This document shows positions 55,397 through 63,884 of a stretch of 64,000 nt of DNA, piece by piece (the first letter of the stretch is position 1; each line of letters starts with the position of its first letter). The DNA comes from 34-65-8 sp046294735 (GTDB lineage: Bacteria; Pseudomonadota; Alphaproteobacteria; Sphingomonadales; Sphingomonadaceae). Below the pieces are notes generated by a model that made no database searches, was not told the origin of the DNA, and was given only the letters and a program-made list of their open reading frames with translations. The position numbers and the translations under genes are program-made. The DNA is taken from positions 124,001 to 188,000 of the forward strand of contig JBKBKB010000001.1 of NCBI GenBank assembly GCA_046294735.1, read 5' to 3'.

Positions 55397-56778
55397 CGGG
55401 CACCTTCCGGCCACAGGACCACCCGCAGGGTCTGCAGCAGGATCAGCAGGTCAAGGAACGGGGTGTAGTTCTTGGCGTAATAGAGGTCATACTCGAGCTT
55501 GTGCCGGGCATCTTCGATGCTGGCGCCATAGGGATAGTTGATCTGCGCCCAGCCAGTAATGCCAGGTTTCACCATGTGACGTTCGGCGTAATAGGGCAGG
55601 TGCTCTTCCAGCTCGGCGACAAACTTGGGAACTTCGGGGCGCGGACCGACAAAGCTCATTTCACCTTTGAGCACGCTCCACGTCTGGGGCAATTCATCGA
55701 TTCGCACCTTGCGGATGAAGCGGCCCAGGCGGGTTATCCGCGGATCGTCTTTTTCGGCCCATTTGACCCCGTCCTTTTCGGCATCAGTCCGCATCGAACG
55801 CAGCTTGATGACCTCGAAGGTCTGACCATAGAGCCCGACGCGGGCCTGGCGGAAGAAAGCCGGCCCTCTGCTGTCCAGCTTCACCAGGGCCGCGAACATG
55901 GCAATGATCGGCAGGGTAAGCAGCAGCAGCAAGCCGCTCGCGACGATATCGAACAAGCGCTTGGCCACGCTCGAAACCATTCGACCGGATGAGAAGCCAT
56001 CGGAAAAGATCAGCCAGCTGGGATTGACCGAGTCGAGATCGACCCGGCCTGTTTCGCGCTCCATGAAGCTGCTGAAGTCGTTGACGTGGACGCCCATTGT
56101 CTTGGCGCGAAGCAGATCCTTCAACGGCAGGGCGTTACGCCTTTCCTCCAGCGCGAGCACCACTTCGCTCACGCTCAGCTTGTCCACGAACGCGCCCAAA
56201 TCATGGATCGCCGATCGGTCAATCGCTTCCTCGACCACCGGGGTCCCCTCGCCCATCTTGATGAACGCAACCACGACGAAGCCGCTTTCGGGCTTGGCCG
56301 CCAGCACGCGCAGGCGCTCTGCCCTCGCCCCGGCACCCAGCACCATGACCCGGCGGCGGAACGCCGTTGTTCCGATGACCGCGCCGGTAATCGCACGGTT
56401 GAGCAGCAGCAGCAGCACCGCAATAGCCATCGCAAACAGCAGGGTGGAGCGCCAGAAAGTGCTGCCCGGAAACAGGAAATCGAGCACGGACAGCGCGATG
56501 ATACCAAGGCTGATTGCCACCAGCAAACGCGCTCCGGCATAGCGCAGCGAACGCAGCGCCATGCTGGAATAGACCCCGACCGAGATCATAGCGGTCCACA
56601 CGACCAGGGCGAATCCGGCCAGCGGCACCAGACGGTCAGCCAGCAAGCCTGGATCAATTCCAGCCCGCGACGCGCGCAGCTGCCAGGCGATTTCGCCGGT
56701 GGCCAGGAGCAAGGCCAGGTCCAGCAGACCCAGCAGCATCACGGCATGAGGAATATAATGTTTGAACAGGCGGATCAT
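55393..56778 (-). CDS. Exopolysaccharide priming sugar transferase (XrtA-system type)
   Basis: 461 residues. Four or five membrane segments up to about residue 130, a CoA-binding-like domain, then a C-terminal bacterial sugar transferase: KRLFDIVASGLLLLLTLPI, FFRQARVGLYGQTFEVIKLRSM, RIDELPQTWSVLKGEMSFVGPRPE and YAERHMVKPGITGWAQINYPYG. It transfers the first sugar phosphate to undecaprenyl phosphate. First gene of the unit with prsK, prsR and prsT. The rest of the polymer locus (exosortase and so on) is not here. Confidence 0.92.
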   Translation of the reverse strand: MIRLFKHYIPHAVMLLGLLDLALLLATGEIAWQLRASRAGIDPGLLADRLVPLAGFALVVWTAMISVGVYSSMALRSLRYAGARLLVAISLGIIALSVLDFLFPGSTFWRSTLLFAMAIAVLLLLLNRAITGAVIGTTAFRRRVMVLGAGARAERLRVLAAKPESGFVVVAFIKMGEGTPVVEEAIDRSAIHDLGAFVDKLSVSEVVLALEERRNALPLKDLLRAKTMGVHVNDFSSFMERETGRVDLDSVNPSWLIFSDGFSSGRMVSSVAKRLFDIVASGLLLLLTLPIIAMFAALVKLDSRGPAFFRQARVGLYGQTFEVIKLRSMRTDAEKDGVKWAEKDDPRITRLGRFIRKVRIDELPQTWSVLKGEMSFVGPRPEVPKFVAELEEHLPYYAERHMVKPGITGWAQINYPYGASIEDARHKLEYDLYYAKNYTPFLDLLILLQTLRVVLWPEGAR

Positions 56779-56832
56779 CGGCTCCGGTCCGGGTTCCCAG
56801 CGGGAAGCCCGGACTAGCGCCGATGTGTGAAA

Positions 56833-56869
56833 TGTCGGTAAATCTTACACCGCCTTAGTTAACGCGCAA
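56833..56869 (-). promoter_or_regulatory. Promoter of the sugar transferase-prs operon with a dyad element
   Basis: On the minus strand TTGCGC (56864-56869), 16 bases, TAAGAT (56842-56847). The -10 lies in a 17-base element, TGTAAGATTTACCGACA on the minus strand (56833-56849), with TGT...ACA ends. This has the look of upstream elements of PEP-CTERM loci, but I cannot verify the consensus here. No sigma-54 -24/-12 pair is evident. Confidence 0.4.
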
Positions 56870-56884
56870 AGTCGGTCCGAGGCG

Positions 56885-57166
56885 TCAGTTCGTCATCTGG
56901 TCGGCAGCTTCCTGGGCGGCTTCGCCGACCTGCTGGGCAGCCGCCCCTACCTCGTTCGCTGCCTCAGCTATCGCCGCATCTTTGGCGATTTCGGACTGAC
57001 CGTACTGGCTGAACACTACCAAGGCAGCCACTGCCAAAGCTACGATGACCGCAATTACCAACCACGGTCCCGCACCCCTCTTTGGCGCTTCGGCTTCCCG
57101 GATCACAGTGGTCGTGTGGGTGGTCCCATCAGTGTCTCGATGCGTTTCAATGCGTTCTTCGGTCAT
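56885..57166 (-). CDS. Small single-pass membrane protein, Ala/Gln-rich tail
   Basis: 93 residues from ATG 57166, which follows AGGAGG. A Thr/His-rich N-terminus, a membrane segment (LVIAVIVALAVAALVVF) near residues 36-53, and an amphipathic tail AAQQVGEAAQEAADQMTN that could be a short coiled coil. No family recognised. Followed by the prs promoter region. Confidence 0.65.
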   Translation of the reverse strand: MTEERIETHRDTDGTTHTTTVIREAEAPKRGAGPWLVIAVIVALAVAALVVFSQYGQSEIAKDAAIAEAANEVGAAAQQVGEAAQEAADQMTN

Positions 57167-57216
57167 AATCTGCCTCCTATTGGCAATATGAACGCATGCC
57201 CTGCGATGACGTTCCT

Positions 57217-58593
57217 TCAACGACCGAAGGAGAATGGGCTGGCACTGCGGCTCAACCGGTCAAATGCCAATGCGGCTCCGCGCGGTGGCAACGAACGCTG
57301 GCGGCAGTCCGCCACATAACACCGCGCACAGCCCGGCCCGATCCGCACGGCATCCTCCCGCCGCAGCGAAATGCCGCGCGCCTGGGCCAGCGGCTCGGCC
57401 AGCCGCGCTTCCAGCCCGATGGTCACTGCAAACCGGACATTGCTGCCAGCGCCCGCACCAACCGTGCGGGATACCGTCAGCCAGTGGTCTCGCCCGGTTT
57501 CCGCGCCGTCGACCAGCACCGCCTGGACCCGCAATTCGCTTTGCTGCTCGAAAGTGCGGTTCAGGTCCCACAGCGGGCAGGTGGCATCGCTTTCGAGCAG
57601 GGTGCCACCACTTGCCCCGGCAAAGCGCTTGGACAGCTGGCCGGCCCGATCGATCCGCGCCATGAAGAACGGCAATCCGCGCTGGCCGACCCGTTGCAGC
57701 GTCGTCAGCCTGTGGGCCAGCTGCTCGAAACTGACCCCGAAGCGGCGCATCAGCACCGGAATGTCGTATCCCGTCGCATCGCAGGCCCGCAGGAACCGGC
57801 CATAGGGCATGATCAGGCCGGCAGCGAAATACCCGGTCAGGTGGCGCTCGAACAACTGGCGTGCCGCCGGGTCGGCAAAGTGCGGGCCAGCGGCGAAATT
57901 GGCAATCGCCTCGCCCTGCTCCAGCATCGCCAGCTGGTATGCCGCATGAAAGGTGCGAGAGCTGGGATCGAGCATTTCCGACAACTGCAGTTGGCGCGCG
58001 TGCAGGTCTAGCCGGCGGACTGCCCCGCCCAGCACTTCGGACGGCAAAATCCGGATGGTCAGTTGGTGCCGTTCCCGCAGGCGTTCCGCCAGTGCCGGTC
58101 CGATTTCGGCGCGCGACAGACGCAGTTCATCAGCCAACTGTTCAGCCCGCTCGTCAAGATCGGCAAAATGGTTGCGCCAGCGCTCGATCTCGCGGCGGGA
58201 CGCCTGCAGGGGATCGTCGGCTTCGGGTGCCGCGTGACCCGTGGCATCGAACAGGCGGGCAAAGGCCGCGGCGGCGGCAGGTGCGGATGAAAGCAGTTCT
58301 CCCGCCTCTTCCCGGGTCAGTCCAAGATCGGCAAATCGTTCATCCGCGAACCGCCGCATAAGCCCGTCAAGCCCGCCGATGGCTTCGTCCTCACGCAAGG
58401 CCCGGGGGTCGAAGTCGAACGCTTCGATTGCCTGCATGATCACCCGCGCCGTCAAGGGGCGCTGGTTCCGCTCGATCAGGTTGAGGTAGCTTGGGGAGAT
58501 GTCGAGCCGTTGGGCCATGGCTGACTGAGTCAACCCTTCCTGCTTGCGCAGGCGGCGCAAGGCGGGCCCGGCGAAGAGTGCACTTTCGCTCAT
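57217..58593 (-). CDS. XRE-family regulator of short-chain acyl metabolism (RamB/ScfR type)
   Basis: 458 residues. N-terminal helix-turn-helix RRLRKQEGLTQSAMAQRLDISPSYLNLIERNQRPL; central ImmA/IrrE-like region with LDLHARQLQLSEMLDPSSRTFHAAYQLAMLEQ, though the HExxH motif is degenerate; C-terminal short-chain fatty acyl regulator domain with Cys residues in GCARCYVADCRQRSLPPRG. Such proteins control glyoxylate or propionate genes. It is divergent from isocitrate lyase, and palindromic operators lie just upstream of both. Transcript probably leaderless. Confidence 0.9.
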   Translation of the reverse strand: MSESALFAGPALRRLRKQEGLTQSAMAQRLDISPSYLNLIERNQRPLTARVIMQAIEAFDFDPRALREDEAIGGLDGLMRRFADERFADLGLTREEAGELLSSAPAAAAAFARLFDATGHAAPEADDPLQASRREIERWRNHFADLDERAEQLADELRLSRAEIGPALAERLRERHQLTIRILPSEVLGGAVRRLDLHARQLQLSEMLDPSSRTFHAAYQLAMLEQGEAIANFAAGPHFADPAARQLFERHLTGYFAAGLIMPYGRFLRACDATGYDIPVLMRRFGVSFEQLAHRLTTLQRVGQRGLPFFMARIDRAGQLSKRFAGASGGTLLESDATCPLWDLNRTFEQQSELRVQAVLVDGAETGRDHWLTVSRTVGAGAGSNVRFAVTIGLEARLAEPLAQARGISLRREDAVRIGPGCARCYVADCRQRSLPPRGAALAFDRLSRSASPFSFGR

Positions 58594-58597
58594 CGCG

Positions 58598-58676
58598 TGT
58601 AAATATCTTTACATCTTTGCAAAATCAAGTGCTCTCTGCACTGCTCTGTGACAGTTTTTTTTGTAAGTTTTTATAT
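58598..58676. promoter_or_regulatory. Divergent promoters and operators of the XRE regulator and aceA
   Basis: TGTAAA-TATC-TTTACA (58598-58613) is a perfect dyad, and TTTGCAAA (58616-58623) is a perfect palindrome like the RamB site of corynebacteria. On the minus strand TTGATT (58623-58628), 17 bases, TATTTA (58600-58605), six bases, ATG 58593. On the plus strand GTGACA (58648-58653), 17 bases, TTATAT (58671-58676) serves aceA. The palindromes cover the regulator promoter fully. Confidence 0.7.
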
Positions 58677-58742
58677 GCTCACGAGCAGGCACGCGCGAAG
58701 GGCGTTGTCATCGAAAGATGCTTCCCCCTGAGGAGATTCGCC

Positions 58743-60341
58743 ATGACCTACCAGAACGAAATCGGCGCCCTGCGCACCACCATCACCGGCCAGGGCGGCC
58801 CCTGGAACGCAATCGACGCTGAAAGCGCGGCGCGGATGAAGCTGCAGAACCGCTTCCCCACCGGGCTCGACATCGCGCGCTACACCGCCAAAATCATGCG
58901 CGAAGACATGGCCGCCTATGACGCGGACCCGGCCAACTACACCCAGTCGCTCGGCTGCTGGCACGGTTTCATCGCACAGCAGAAGATGATCGCGATCAAG
59001 AAGCATTTCGGCAGCACCAAGCGCCGCTATCTCTACCTGTCGGGCTGGATGATTGCTGCGCTGCGCAGCGAATTCGGCCCCCTGCCCGATCAGTCGATGC
59101 ACGAGAAGACCAGCGTTCCGGCGCTGATCGAGGAACTCTACACATTCCTGCGCCAGGCCGATGCCCGCGAGCTGGGCATGATGTTCCGCGATCTCGATGC
59201 CGCGCGCGACCGCGGTGACGAGGTCGAGACGAAGCGCATCGAGAAGGCTATCGACGAGCATGAAACGCACGTCGTGCCGATCATCGCCGACATCGACGCC
59301 GGGTTCGGGAATGCCGAGGCGACTTACCTGCTCGCCAAGAAGATGATCGAGGCCGGTGCCTGCGCGATCCAGATCGAGAACCAGGTTTCCGACGAAAAGC
59401 AGTGCGGCCACCAGGATGGCAAAGTCACCGTTCCGCACGAAGACTTCCTGCAGAAGATCCGCGCGGTCCGCTATGCCTTCCTCGAACTCGGGGTCGAGGA
59501 CGGGATCATCGTCGCCCGCACCGACAGCCTCGGCGCCGGCCTGACCAAGCAGATCGCCTTCAGCAAGGAAGCCGGCGACCTGGGCGACCAGTACAACAGC
59601 TTCCTCGACTGCGACGAAGTCGATGCCAGCCAGATCGGCAACGGCGACGTGCTGATCACCCGCGAGGGCAAGCTGCTGCGGCCCAAGCGTCTGCCGAGCA
59701 ACCTGTTCCAGTTCCGCGCCGGAACCGGTGAGGACCGCTGCGTGCTCGACTGCATCACCAGCCTCCAGAACGGCGCTGACCTGCTGTGGATCGAAACCGA
59801 AAAGCCGCATATCGGCCAGATCGGCGGCATGGTCAGCCGCATCCGCGAGGTGATCCCCACCGCCAAGCTGGTCTACAACAATTCACCCAGCTTCAACTGG
59901 ACGCTGAACTTCCGCCAACAGGTGTATGATGCATGGGCCGAAGCAGGCAAGGACGTGAGCACTTATGACCGGGCCCGCCTGATGAGTGTGGATTATGATG
60001 GCACCGAACTGGCCGATGAAGCCGACGAGCGTATCCGCACCTTCCAGCGTGATGCGGCAGCGCAAGCCGGCATCTTCCACCACCTGATTACCTTGCCGAC
60101 TTATCACACCGCGGCGCTCTCGACCGATAACCTGGCGAGGGAATACTTTGGCGAAGCCGGAATGCTGGGTTATGTGAAGAACGTCCAGCGGGAAGAAATC
60201 CGCCAGGGCATTGCTTGTGTGAAGCACCAGAACATGTCCGGCAGCGACATTGGTGACGATCACAAGGAATACTTCGCTGGCGAGGCGGCGCTGAAGGCCG
60301 GTGGAGCGCATAACACTATGAACCAGTTCGCGGCTGCCTGA
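58743..60341 (+). CDS. aceA: Isocitrate lyase (long form)
   Basis: 532 residues, the longer subfamily. Catalytic Cys221 in DEKQCGHQDGK; IIADIDAGFGNAEATYLLAKKMIEAGA, and the C-terminal TLPTYHTAALSTDN are conserved. Splits isocitrate to glyoxylate and succinate so that acetyl-CoA can support growth. GAGGAG lies 9 bases before ATG 58743; earlier in-frame ATGs are in the leader. Controlled by the divergent XRE regulator. Confidence 0.97.
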   Translation: MTYQNEIGALRTTITGQGGPWNAIDAESAARMKLQNRFPTGLDIARYTAKIMREDMAAYDADPANYTQSLGCWHGFIAQQKMIAIKKHFGSTKRRYLYLSGWMIAALRSEFGPLPDQSMHEKTSVPALIEELYTFLRQADARELGMMFRDLDAARDRGDEVETKRIEKAIDEHETHVVPIIADIDAGFGNAEATYLLAKKMIEAGACAIQIENQVSDEKQCGHQDGKVTVPHEDFLQKIRAVRYAFLELGVEDGIIVARTDSLGAGLTKQIAFSKEAGDLGDQYNSFLDCDEVDASQIGNGDVLITREGKLLRPKRLPSNLFQFRAGTGEDRCVLDCITSLQNGADLLWIETEKPHIGQIGGMVSRIREVIPTAKLVYNNSPSFNWTLNFRQQVYDAWAEAGKDVSTYDRARLMSVDYDGTELADEADERIRTFQRDAAAQAGIFHHLITLPTYHTAALSTDNLAREYFGEAGMLGYVKNVQREEIRQGIACVKHQNMSGSDIGDDHKEYFAGEAALKAGGAHNTMNQFAAA

Positions 60342-60375
60342 CCGGCAGCTGCGGGTCACGACAGGAAGGCATGCT

Positions 60376-60546
60376 ATGACTGACGAAACCACTCCCCGCG
60401 AACCAGGTCGGGCCCGTGCCCTGCTTTCGACGGCCGACTTCAAGCTGCTGCGGCGCGCGCTGGAAAGCCACGCCAAGGCGACCGAGGATCGCGAGGAACT
60501 GGCCCGTATCAACGCGCTGCATCATCGTTTGGGCACTTACAGCTAA
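60376..60546 (+). CDS. Small conserved-looking protein downstream of aceA
   Basis: 56 residues: a charged N-terminus, then STADFKLLRRALESHAKA and DREELARINALHHRLGTYS, two predicted helices and no membrane segment. AGGAAGG precedes the ATG, the gene is 34 bases after aceA and a strong terminator follows, so it is the second gene of the aceA operon. No family recognised; a small regulator or stabiliser of glyoxylate metabolism is speculation. Confidence 0.75.
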   Translation: MTDETTPREPGRARALLSTADFKLLRRALESHAKATEDREELARINALHHRLGTYS

Positions 60547-60577
60547 GGCGAGCCAATCATCTCCTGGGGAGGAGACA

Positions 60578-60607
60578 CGGCCGTCGGGGTATCTGCCCCG
60601 GCGGCCG
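60578..60607 (+). terminator. Terminator of the aceA operon
   Basis: CGGCCGTCGGGG (60578-60589) and CCCCGGCGGCCG (60596-60607) form a 12-bp stem with one T-G pair and a 6-base loop, followed by TAAACCTTT. Confidence 0.75.
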
Positions 60608-60672
60608 TAAACCTTTGAGCAACCATGATGCCTCGGCCACGGTTAACCGCCCGATGCTAGGCAGGCCGGGTC

Positions 60673-61215
60673 ATGGCACGCAAACAGACCCAGAAAGCGG
60701 TTACTGCGAAAATGTACCGCCACTTCGCGGTGGTAACCGTGTTCGCCACTGGCGCACTCGCTGTGGCAACAAGCGATTCCAGTGCCGACAAGCTCAATGC
60801 CACCCTTGACAGCCAGCAGGCGCAGGTCACGGCCACCGGTCAGGATCTCAACGCCAAGGCCCAGCCCAAGATCGTCAACCGGATCGCGAAAGCCAATGCC
60901 ACTCCCCGCGCAGGTGCTGCGGGCTGGGGGCCAGACGAACCGATGGGCGGTGGTGGCGGAGGAGGAGGAACGGTGTCGTCCTATATCCCGAAGGGGATCG
61001 GCGGCCACGGAGTTTCGGCCGGCATGCTGCGCCAGCTCAAGCTTACGCCGCAGCAGTTCCTTGCCATGTCGGCCGAGGAGCAGGCCAAGGTCATGGCCCA
61101 GCTCAATGGAGGCGAACAGAAGGTCTCACCCGCCGAGCAGGCACGGCGCCAGCAATCCGTCGCCAATGCCTCGCTGGCGCGCTCCGGGTTCGAGGGCCCC
61201 TGTTCCGACTGCTAG
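60673..61215 (+). CDS. Exported glycine-rich protein of unknown function
   Basis: 180 residues. A hydrophobic segment HFAVVTVFATGALAVAT (about 17-33) is probably a signal or anchor. Then a low-complexity region with a run of eight Gly (GGGGGGGG, near residue 95), a helical region AGMLRQLKLTPQQFLAMSAEEQAK, and a terminal GPCSDC. Not recognised. The last 4 bases overlap the convergent peptidase gene. Confidence 0.7.
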   Translation: MARKQTQKAVTAKMYRHFAVVTVFATGALAVATSDSSADKLNATLDSQQAQVTATGQDLNAKAQPKIVNRIAKANATPRAGAAGWGPDEPMGGGGGGGGTVSSYIPKGIGGHGVSAGMLRQLKLTPQQFLAMSAEEQAKVMAQLNGGEQKVSPAEQARRQQSVANASLARSGFEGPCSDC

Positions 61216-62549
61216 CCGCCAGAGGCAGGCATCAGGTCAAGCGTGACCGCCGCCAGCGCTTCAGCCGCTGTGGCAATGACCGCTTCCGCATCGGGCGCCC
61301 AGAACGGGCTGTGGAGCGAGGGAAGCTCTGCCCCGCCCTGCTGCGCCCGGGCAAACTCGTCCTTCGGCACCCCGCCGACCCAGAAGATCAGCGATTTAGT
61401 ATCGTCCGGACTGGCGCGCAGAAACTGGCCGAAGTCCTCCCCACCCATCACCGAGGGCACTTTCATCACCCGCTCCGCCCCGAACCGGGTACGGAAACCG
61501 GCCATGACTTCCTCGGTGAAATCAGGTGTGTTGAAGGTGGAGGGGGTATAGGGCTCCTGCACGGTCACGCTAGGCAGCTTGTCGTCCGGCATGCCCGCAG
61601 CCATTGCCTCGGCCCGCGCGATCCGGGCAATCCCGTCAAGCAAGGCCTTGCGGGTCTCGTCGCTGTAGGAACGAACCGTGAGCTGGAGCCGCGCCTCGTC
61701 GGAAATGATGTTGTGCTTGGCACCGGCCTGGAACGAGCCGACGGTGATGACTGCCGGATCAAGCGGATTGCGCTCGCGGCTGATCAGGGTCTGGAGCCGC
61801 ATCACGATCGCACTGGCAATGACGATCGGATCCTTGGTGGTGTGCGGATAGGCCCCGTGCCCCCCGATCCCCGGAACGCTGATGTCCACGCTGTCGACAT
61901 TGGCCAGGGCATAGCCCGGTGAATAGCCGATCATCCCGGCCGGAAACTGGGCGGCATCATGAAAGGCGAGGACATAGTCCGGCTTGGGAAAACGGGTGAA
62001 CAGGCCGTCCTGGAGCATCGCCAACGCGCCCTCACCCAGTTCCTCGGCTGGCTGGCCGATCAACACCAGGGTCCCGCGCCACTGGTCCTTCCGGTCAACC
62101 AGCAACTGAGCCGCGCCAATCAGCCCGGCCATGTGGGTATCGTGCCCGCAGGCATGCATGACACCGGTCTCGACCCCGGATGCCGGGGTGGCCTTGCGGG
62201 TCGAAGCGAAAGGCAGACCGGTCTGCTCCACTACCGGCAGCCCATCCATGTCGGCGCGCAGCATGACCACCGGCCCGTCGCCGTTGCGCATGACTGCAAC
62301 GACGCCGGTCTTGCCGACACCTTCGGTCACCTCGAAACCCATCGCCCGCATCCGGGTTGCCAATTTCCTGGCGGTTTCAAATTCCTCGAAGCTCAATTCC
62401 GGGTTGGCGTGCAGATCGCGGTAGAGTTCCATCAACGCGGGCATTTGCGCCTTGACCCCATCGCGCAGCGCATCAGCCTGGGCCGGTGCACACAGCGCCA
62501 AAGCCAGAGCGCCCATTGCCGCCCGGGCGGTGAGTTTCTGCCATGCCAT
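61212..62549 (-). CDS. Exported M20 family amidohydrolase/carboxypeptidase
   Basis: 445 residues from ATG 62549 (GGGAGA upstream). Signal peptide MAWQKLTARAAMGALALALCAPAQA. Metal-site motifs MHACGHDTHMAGLIGAA, GQPAEELGEGALAMLQDG, LAFHDAAQFPAG and VPSVMGGEDFGQFL place it with aminobenzoyl-glutamate/ hippurate hydrolases of M20D. FHDAAQ replaces the more common HV/HxxP form. Substrate probably an N-acyl amino acid in the periplasm. Confidence 0.92.
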   Translation of the reverse strand: MAWQKLTARAAMGALALALCAPAQADALRDGVKAQMPALMELYRDLHANPELSFEEFETARKLATRMRAMGFEVTEGVGKTGVVAVMRNGDGPVVMLRADMDGLPVVEQTGLPFASTRKATPASGVETGVMHACGHDTHMAGLIGAAQLLVDRKDQWRGTLVLIGQPAEELGEGALAMLQDGLFTRFPKPDYVLAFHDAAQFPAGMIGYSPGYALANVDSVDISVPGIGGHGAYPHTTKDPIVIASAIVMRLQTLISRERNPLDPAVITVGSFQAGAKHNIISDEARLQLTVRSYSDETRKALLDGIARIARAEAMAAGMPDDKLPSVTVQEPYTPSTFNTPDFTEEVMAGFRTRFGAERVMKVPSVMGGEDFGQFLRASPDDTKSLIFWVGGVPKDEFARAQQGGAELPSLHSPFWAPDAEAVIATAAEALAAVTLDLMPASGG

Positions 62550-62629
62550 GATTGTCTCCCCTGTCTTGTTGGCGGCACTGTGCCACCGGCGACAGCGCCA
62601 ACGCAAGGGAAACGGGCAATGAAGGGGCC

Positions 62630-63766
62630 TCAATCCTCCACGCTCAGCAAATACAGCTGCCGCGCGGCGTCGATCGGTTTCACTTCTCCGCTCACCTCGT
62701 AGTGCCAGAAGGTCCAGCCGTTGCAGCTGGGGGCGCCTTGCAGGTCCTTGCCGAGGCCGTGGATGCTGCCGGTTTGGGTCCCATAAGCCAGCGAACCGTC
62801 CGCTCGCACCGTCGCCACCCAGCGGCGTTTCTTGTCGAACACTTGCGTGCCTGGCGCGATCAGGCCGGCTTCGACCAGCGCGCCGAACGCCACCTTGGGG
62901 GCAGAGCGCGCGCTTTGCATGGTGGTGAGCGTGCTCTCGTCGAGCGGCAGTTCCTTGTCGATCCTAGCCAGCGCCGCCTTGCGGTAGACGCCTTCGCGCT
63001 CGCACCCGATCCACTCTCGGCCCAGCCGCTTGGCGACCGCGCCGGTGGTGCCGGTGCCGAAGAACGGATCGAGCACCACGTCGCCTTTCTCGGTGGTGGA
63101 CAGCAGCACGCGGTAGAGCAGGCTTTCCGGCTTCTGGGTCGGGTGGACCTTGTGCCCGTCTTCCTTCAGCCGCTCAGCCCCGCCACAGATCGGCAGAACC
63201 CAGTCGCTGCGCATTTGCAGTTCGTCATTGAGCGTCTTCATCGCGCGGTAGTTGAAGTGGTACTTGGCCTTCTCGCTCGTGGAAGCCCAGATCAGTGTTT
63301 CGTGCGCGTTGGTGAAGCGGGTGCCCTTGAAATTGGGCATCGGGTTGGACTTGCGCCAGACCACGTCGTTGAGGATCCAGAAGCCGAGATCTTGCAGGAT
63401 CGCGCCGACGCGGAAGATGTTGTGGTAGCTGCCGATCACCCACAGGGCACCATCGGGTTTGAGGACCCGTTTCGCTTCCGTCAGCCAGGACCTTGTGAAA
63501 GCATCATAGGCCGCGAAGCTGTCGAACTGGTCCCAGTGGTCGGTCACGGCGTCCACATGGCTGCCGTCGGGCCGGTTGAGGTCGCCGCCGAGCTGGAGGT
63601 TGTAGGGCGGGTCGGCGAACACCAGGTCCACGCTGCCGGTGGGCAGGCGCTTCATTGCTTCGACGCAGTCGCCATCGAGGATCTGCCCCAGGGGCAGCTC
63701 CGCACGCACGTCCGACAACGCAGCCGCAGCGCGCGCGCGTGTTCTCGTGGTCTCGATGACCCCCAT
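62630..63766 (-). CDS. ccrM: Cell-cycle adenine DNA methyltransferase (GANTC), CcrM
   Basis: 378 residues, beta-class N6-adenine methyltransferase: catalytic DPPYNLQLGG near residue 52 precedes the SAM-binding DPFFGTGTTGAVAKRLGR near residue 235. The C-terminal domain of about 100 residues (GALVEAGLIAPGTQVFDKKRRW, APSCNGWTFWHYE) is the CcrM DNA-binding extension. Methylates the A of GANTC once per cell cycle. AGGGGA lies before ATG 63766. Its upstream region contains its own target sites. Confidence 0.96.
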   Translation of the reverse strand: MGVIETTRTRARAAAALSDVRAELPLGQILDGDCVEAMKRLPTGSVDLVFADPPYNLQLGGDLNRPDGSHVDAVTDHWDQFDSFAAYDAFTRSWLTEAKRVLKPDGALWVIGSYHNIFRVGAILQDLGFWILNDVVWRKSNPMPNFKGTRFTNAHETLIWASTSEKAKYHFNYRAMKTLNDELQMRSDWVLPICGGAERLKEDGHKVHPTQKPESLLYRVLLSTTEKGDVVLDPFFGTGTTGAVAKRLGREWIGCEREGVYRKAALARIDKELPLDESTLTTMQSARSAPKVAFGALVEAGLIAPGTQVFDKKRRWVATVRADGSLAYGTQTGSIHGLGKDLQGAPSCNGWTFWHYEVSGEVKPIDAARQLYLLSVED

Positions 63767-63787
63767 CCGTAGTCCCCTGATTGCAAG

Positions 63788-63862
63788 TTATCCACAGGGT
63801 GAGTCCTTGCGGACTCCGCGTCAAGCACGAATGGTCGCAGCTTATGGTTAACGCGTTCTTAC
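63788..63862 (-). promoter_or_regulatory. ccrM control region: DnaA box, GANTC sites, CtrA-like site
   Basis: TTATCCACA (63788-63796) is an exact DnaA box. GAGTC (63801) and GACTC (63812) are GANTC sites in a hairpin with a TTGC loop. TTAA-N7-TTAC at 63848-63862 matches the CtrA full site TTAA-N7-TTAA with one mismatch. In Caulobacter, CtrA and GANTC methylation both control ccrM; the same logic is likely here. Confidence 0.6.
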
Positions 63863-63884
63863 CTGGGTGCAAACCTCGATAGAA

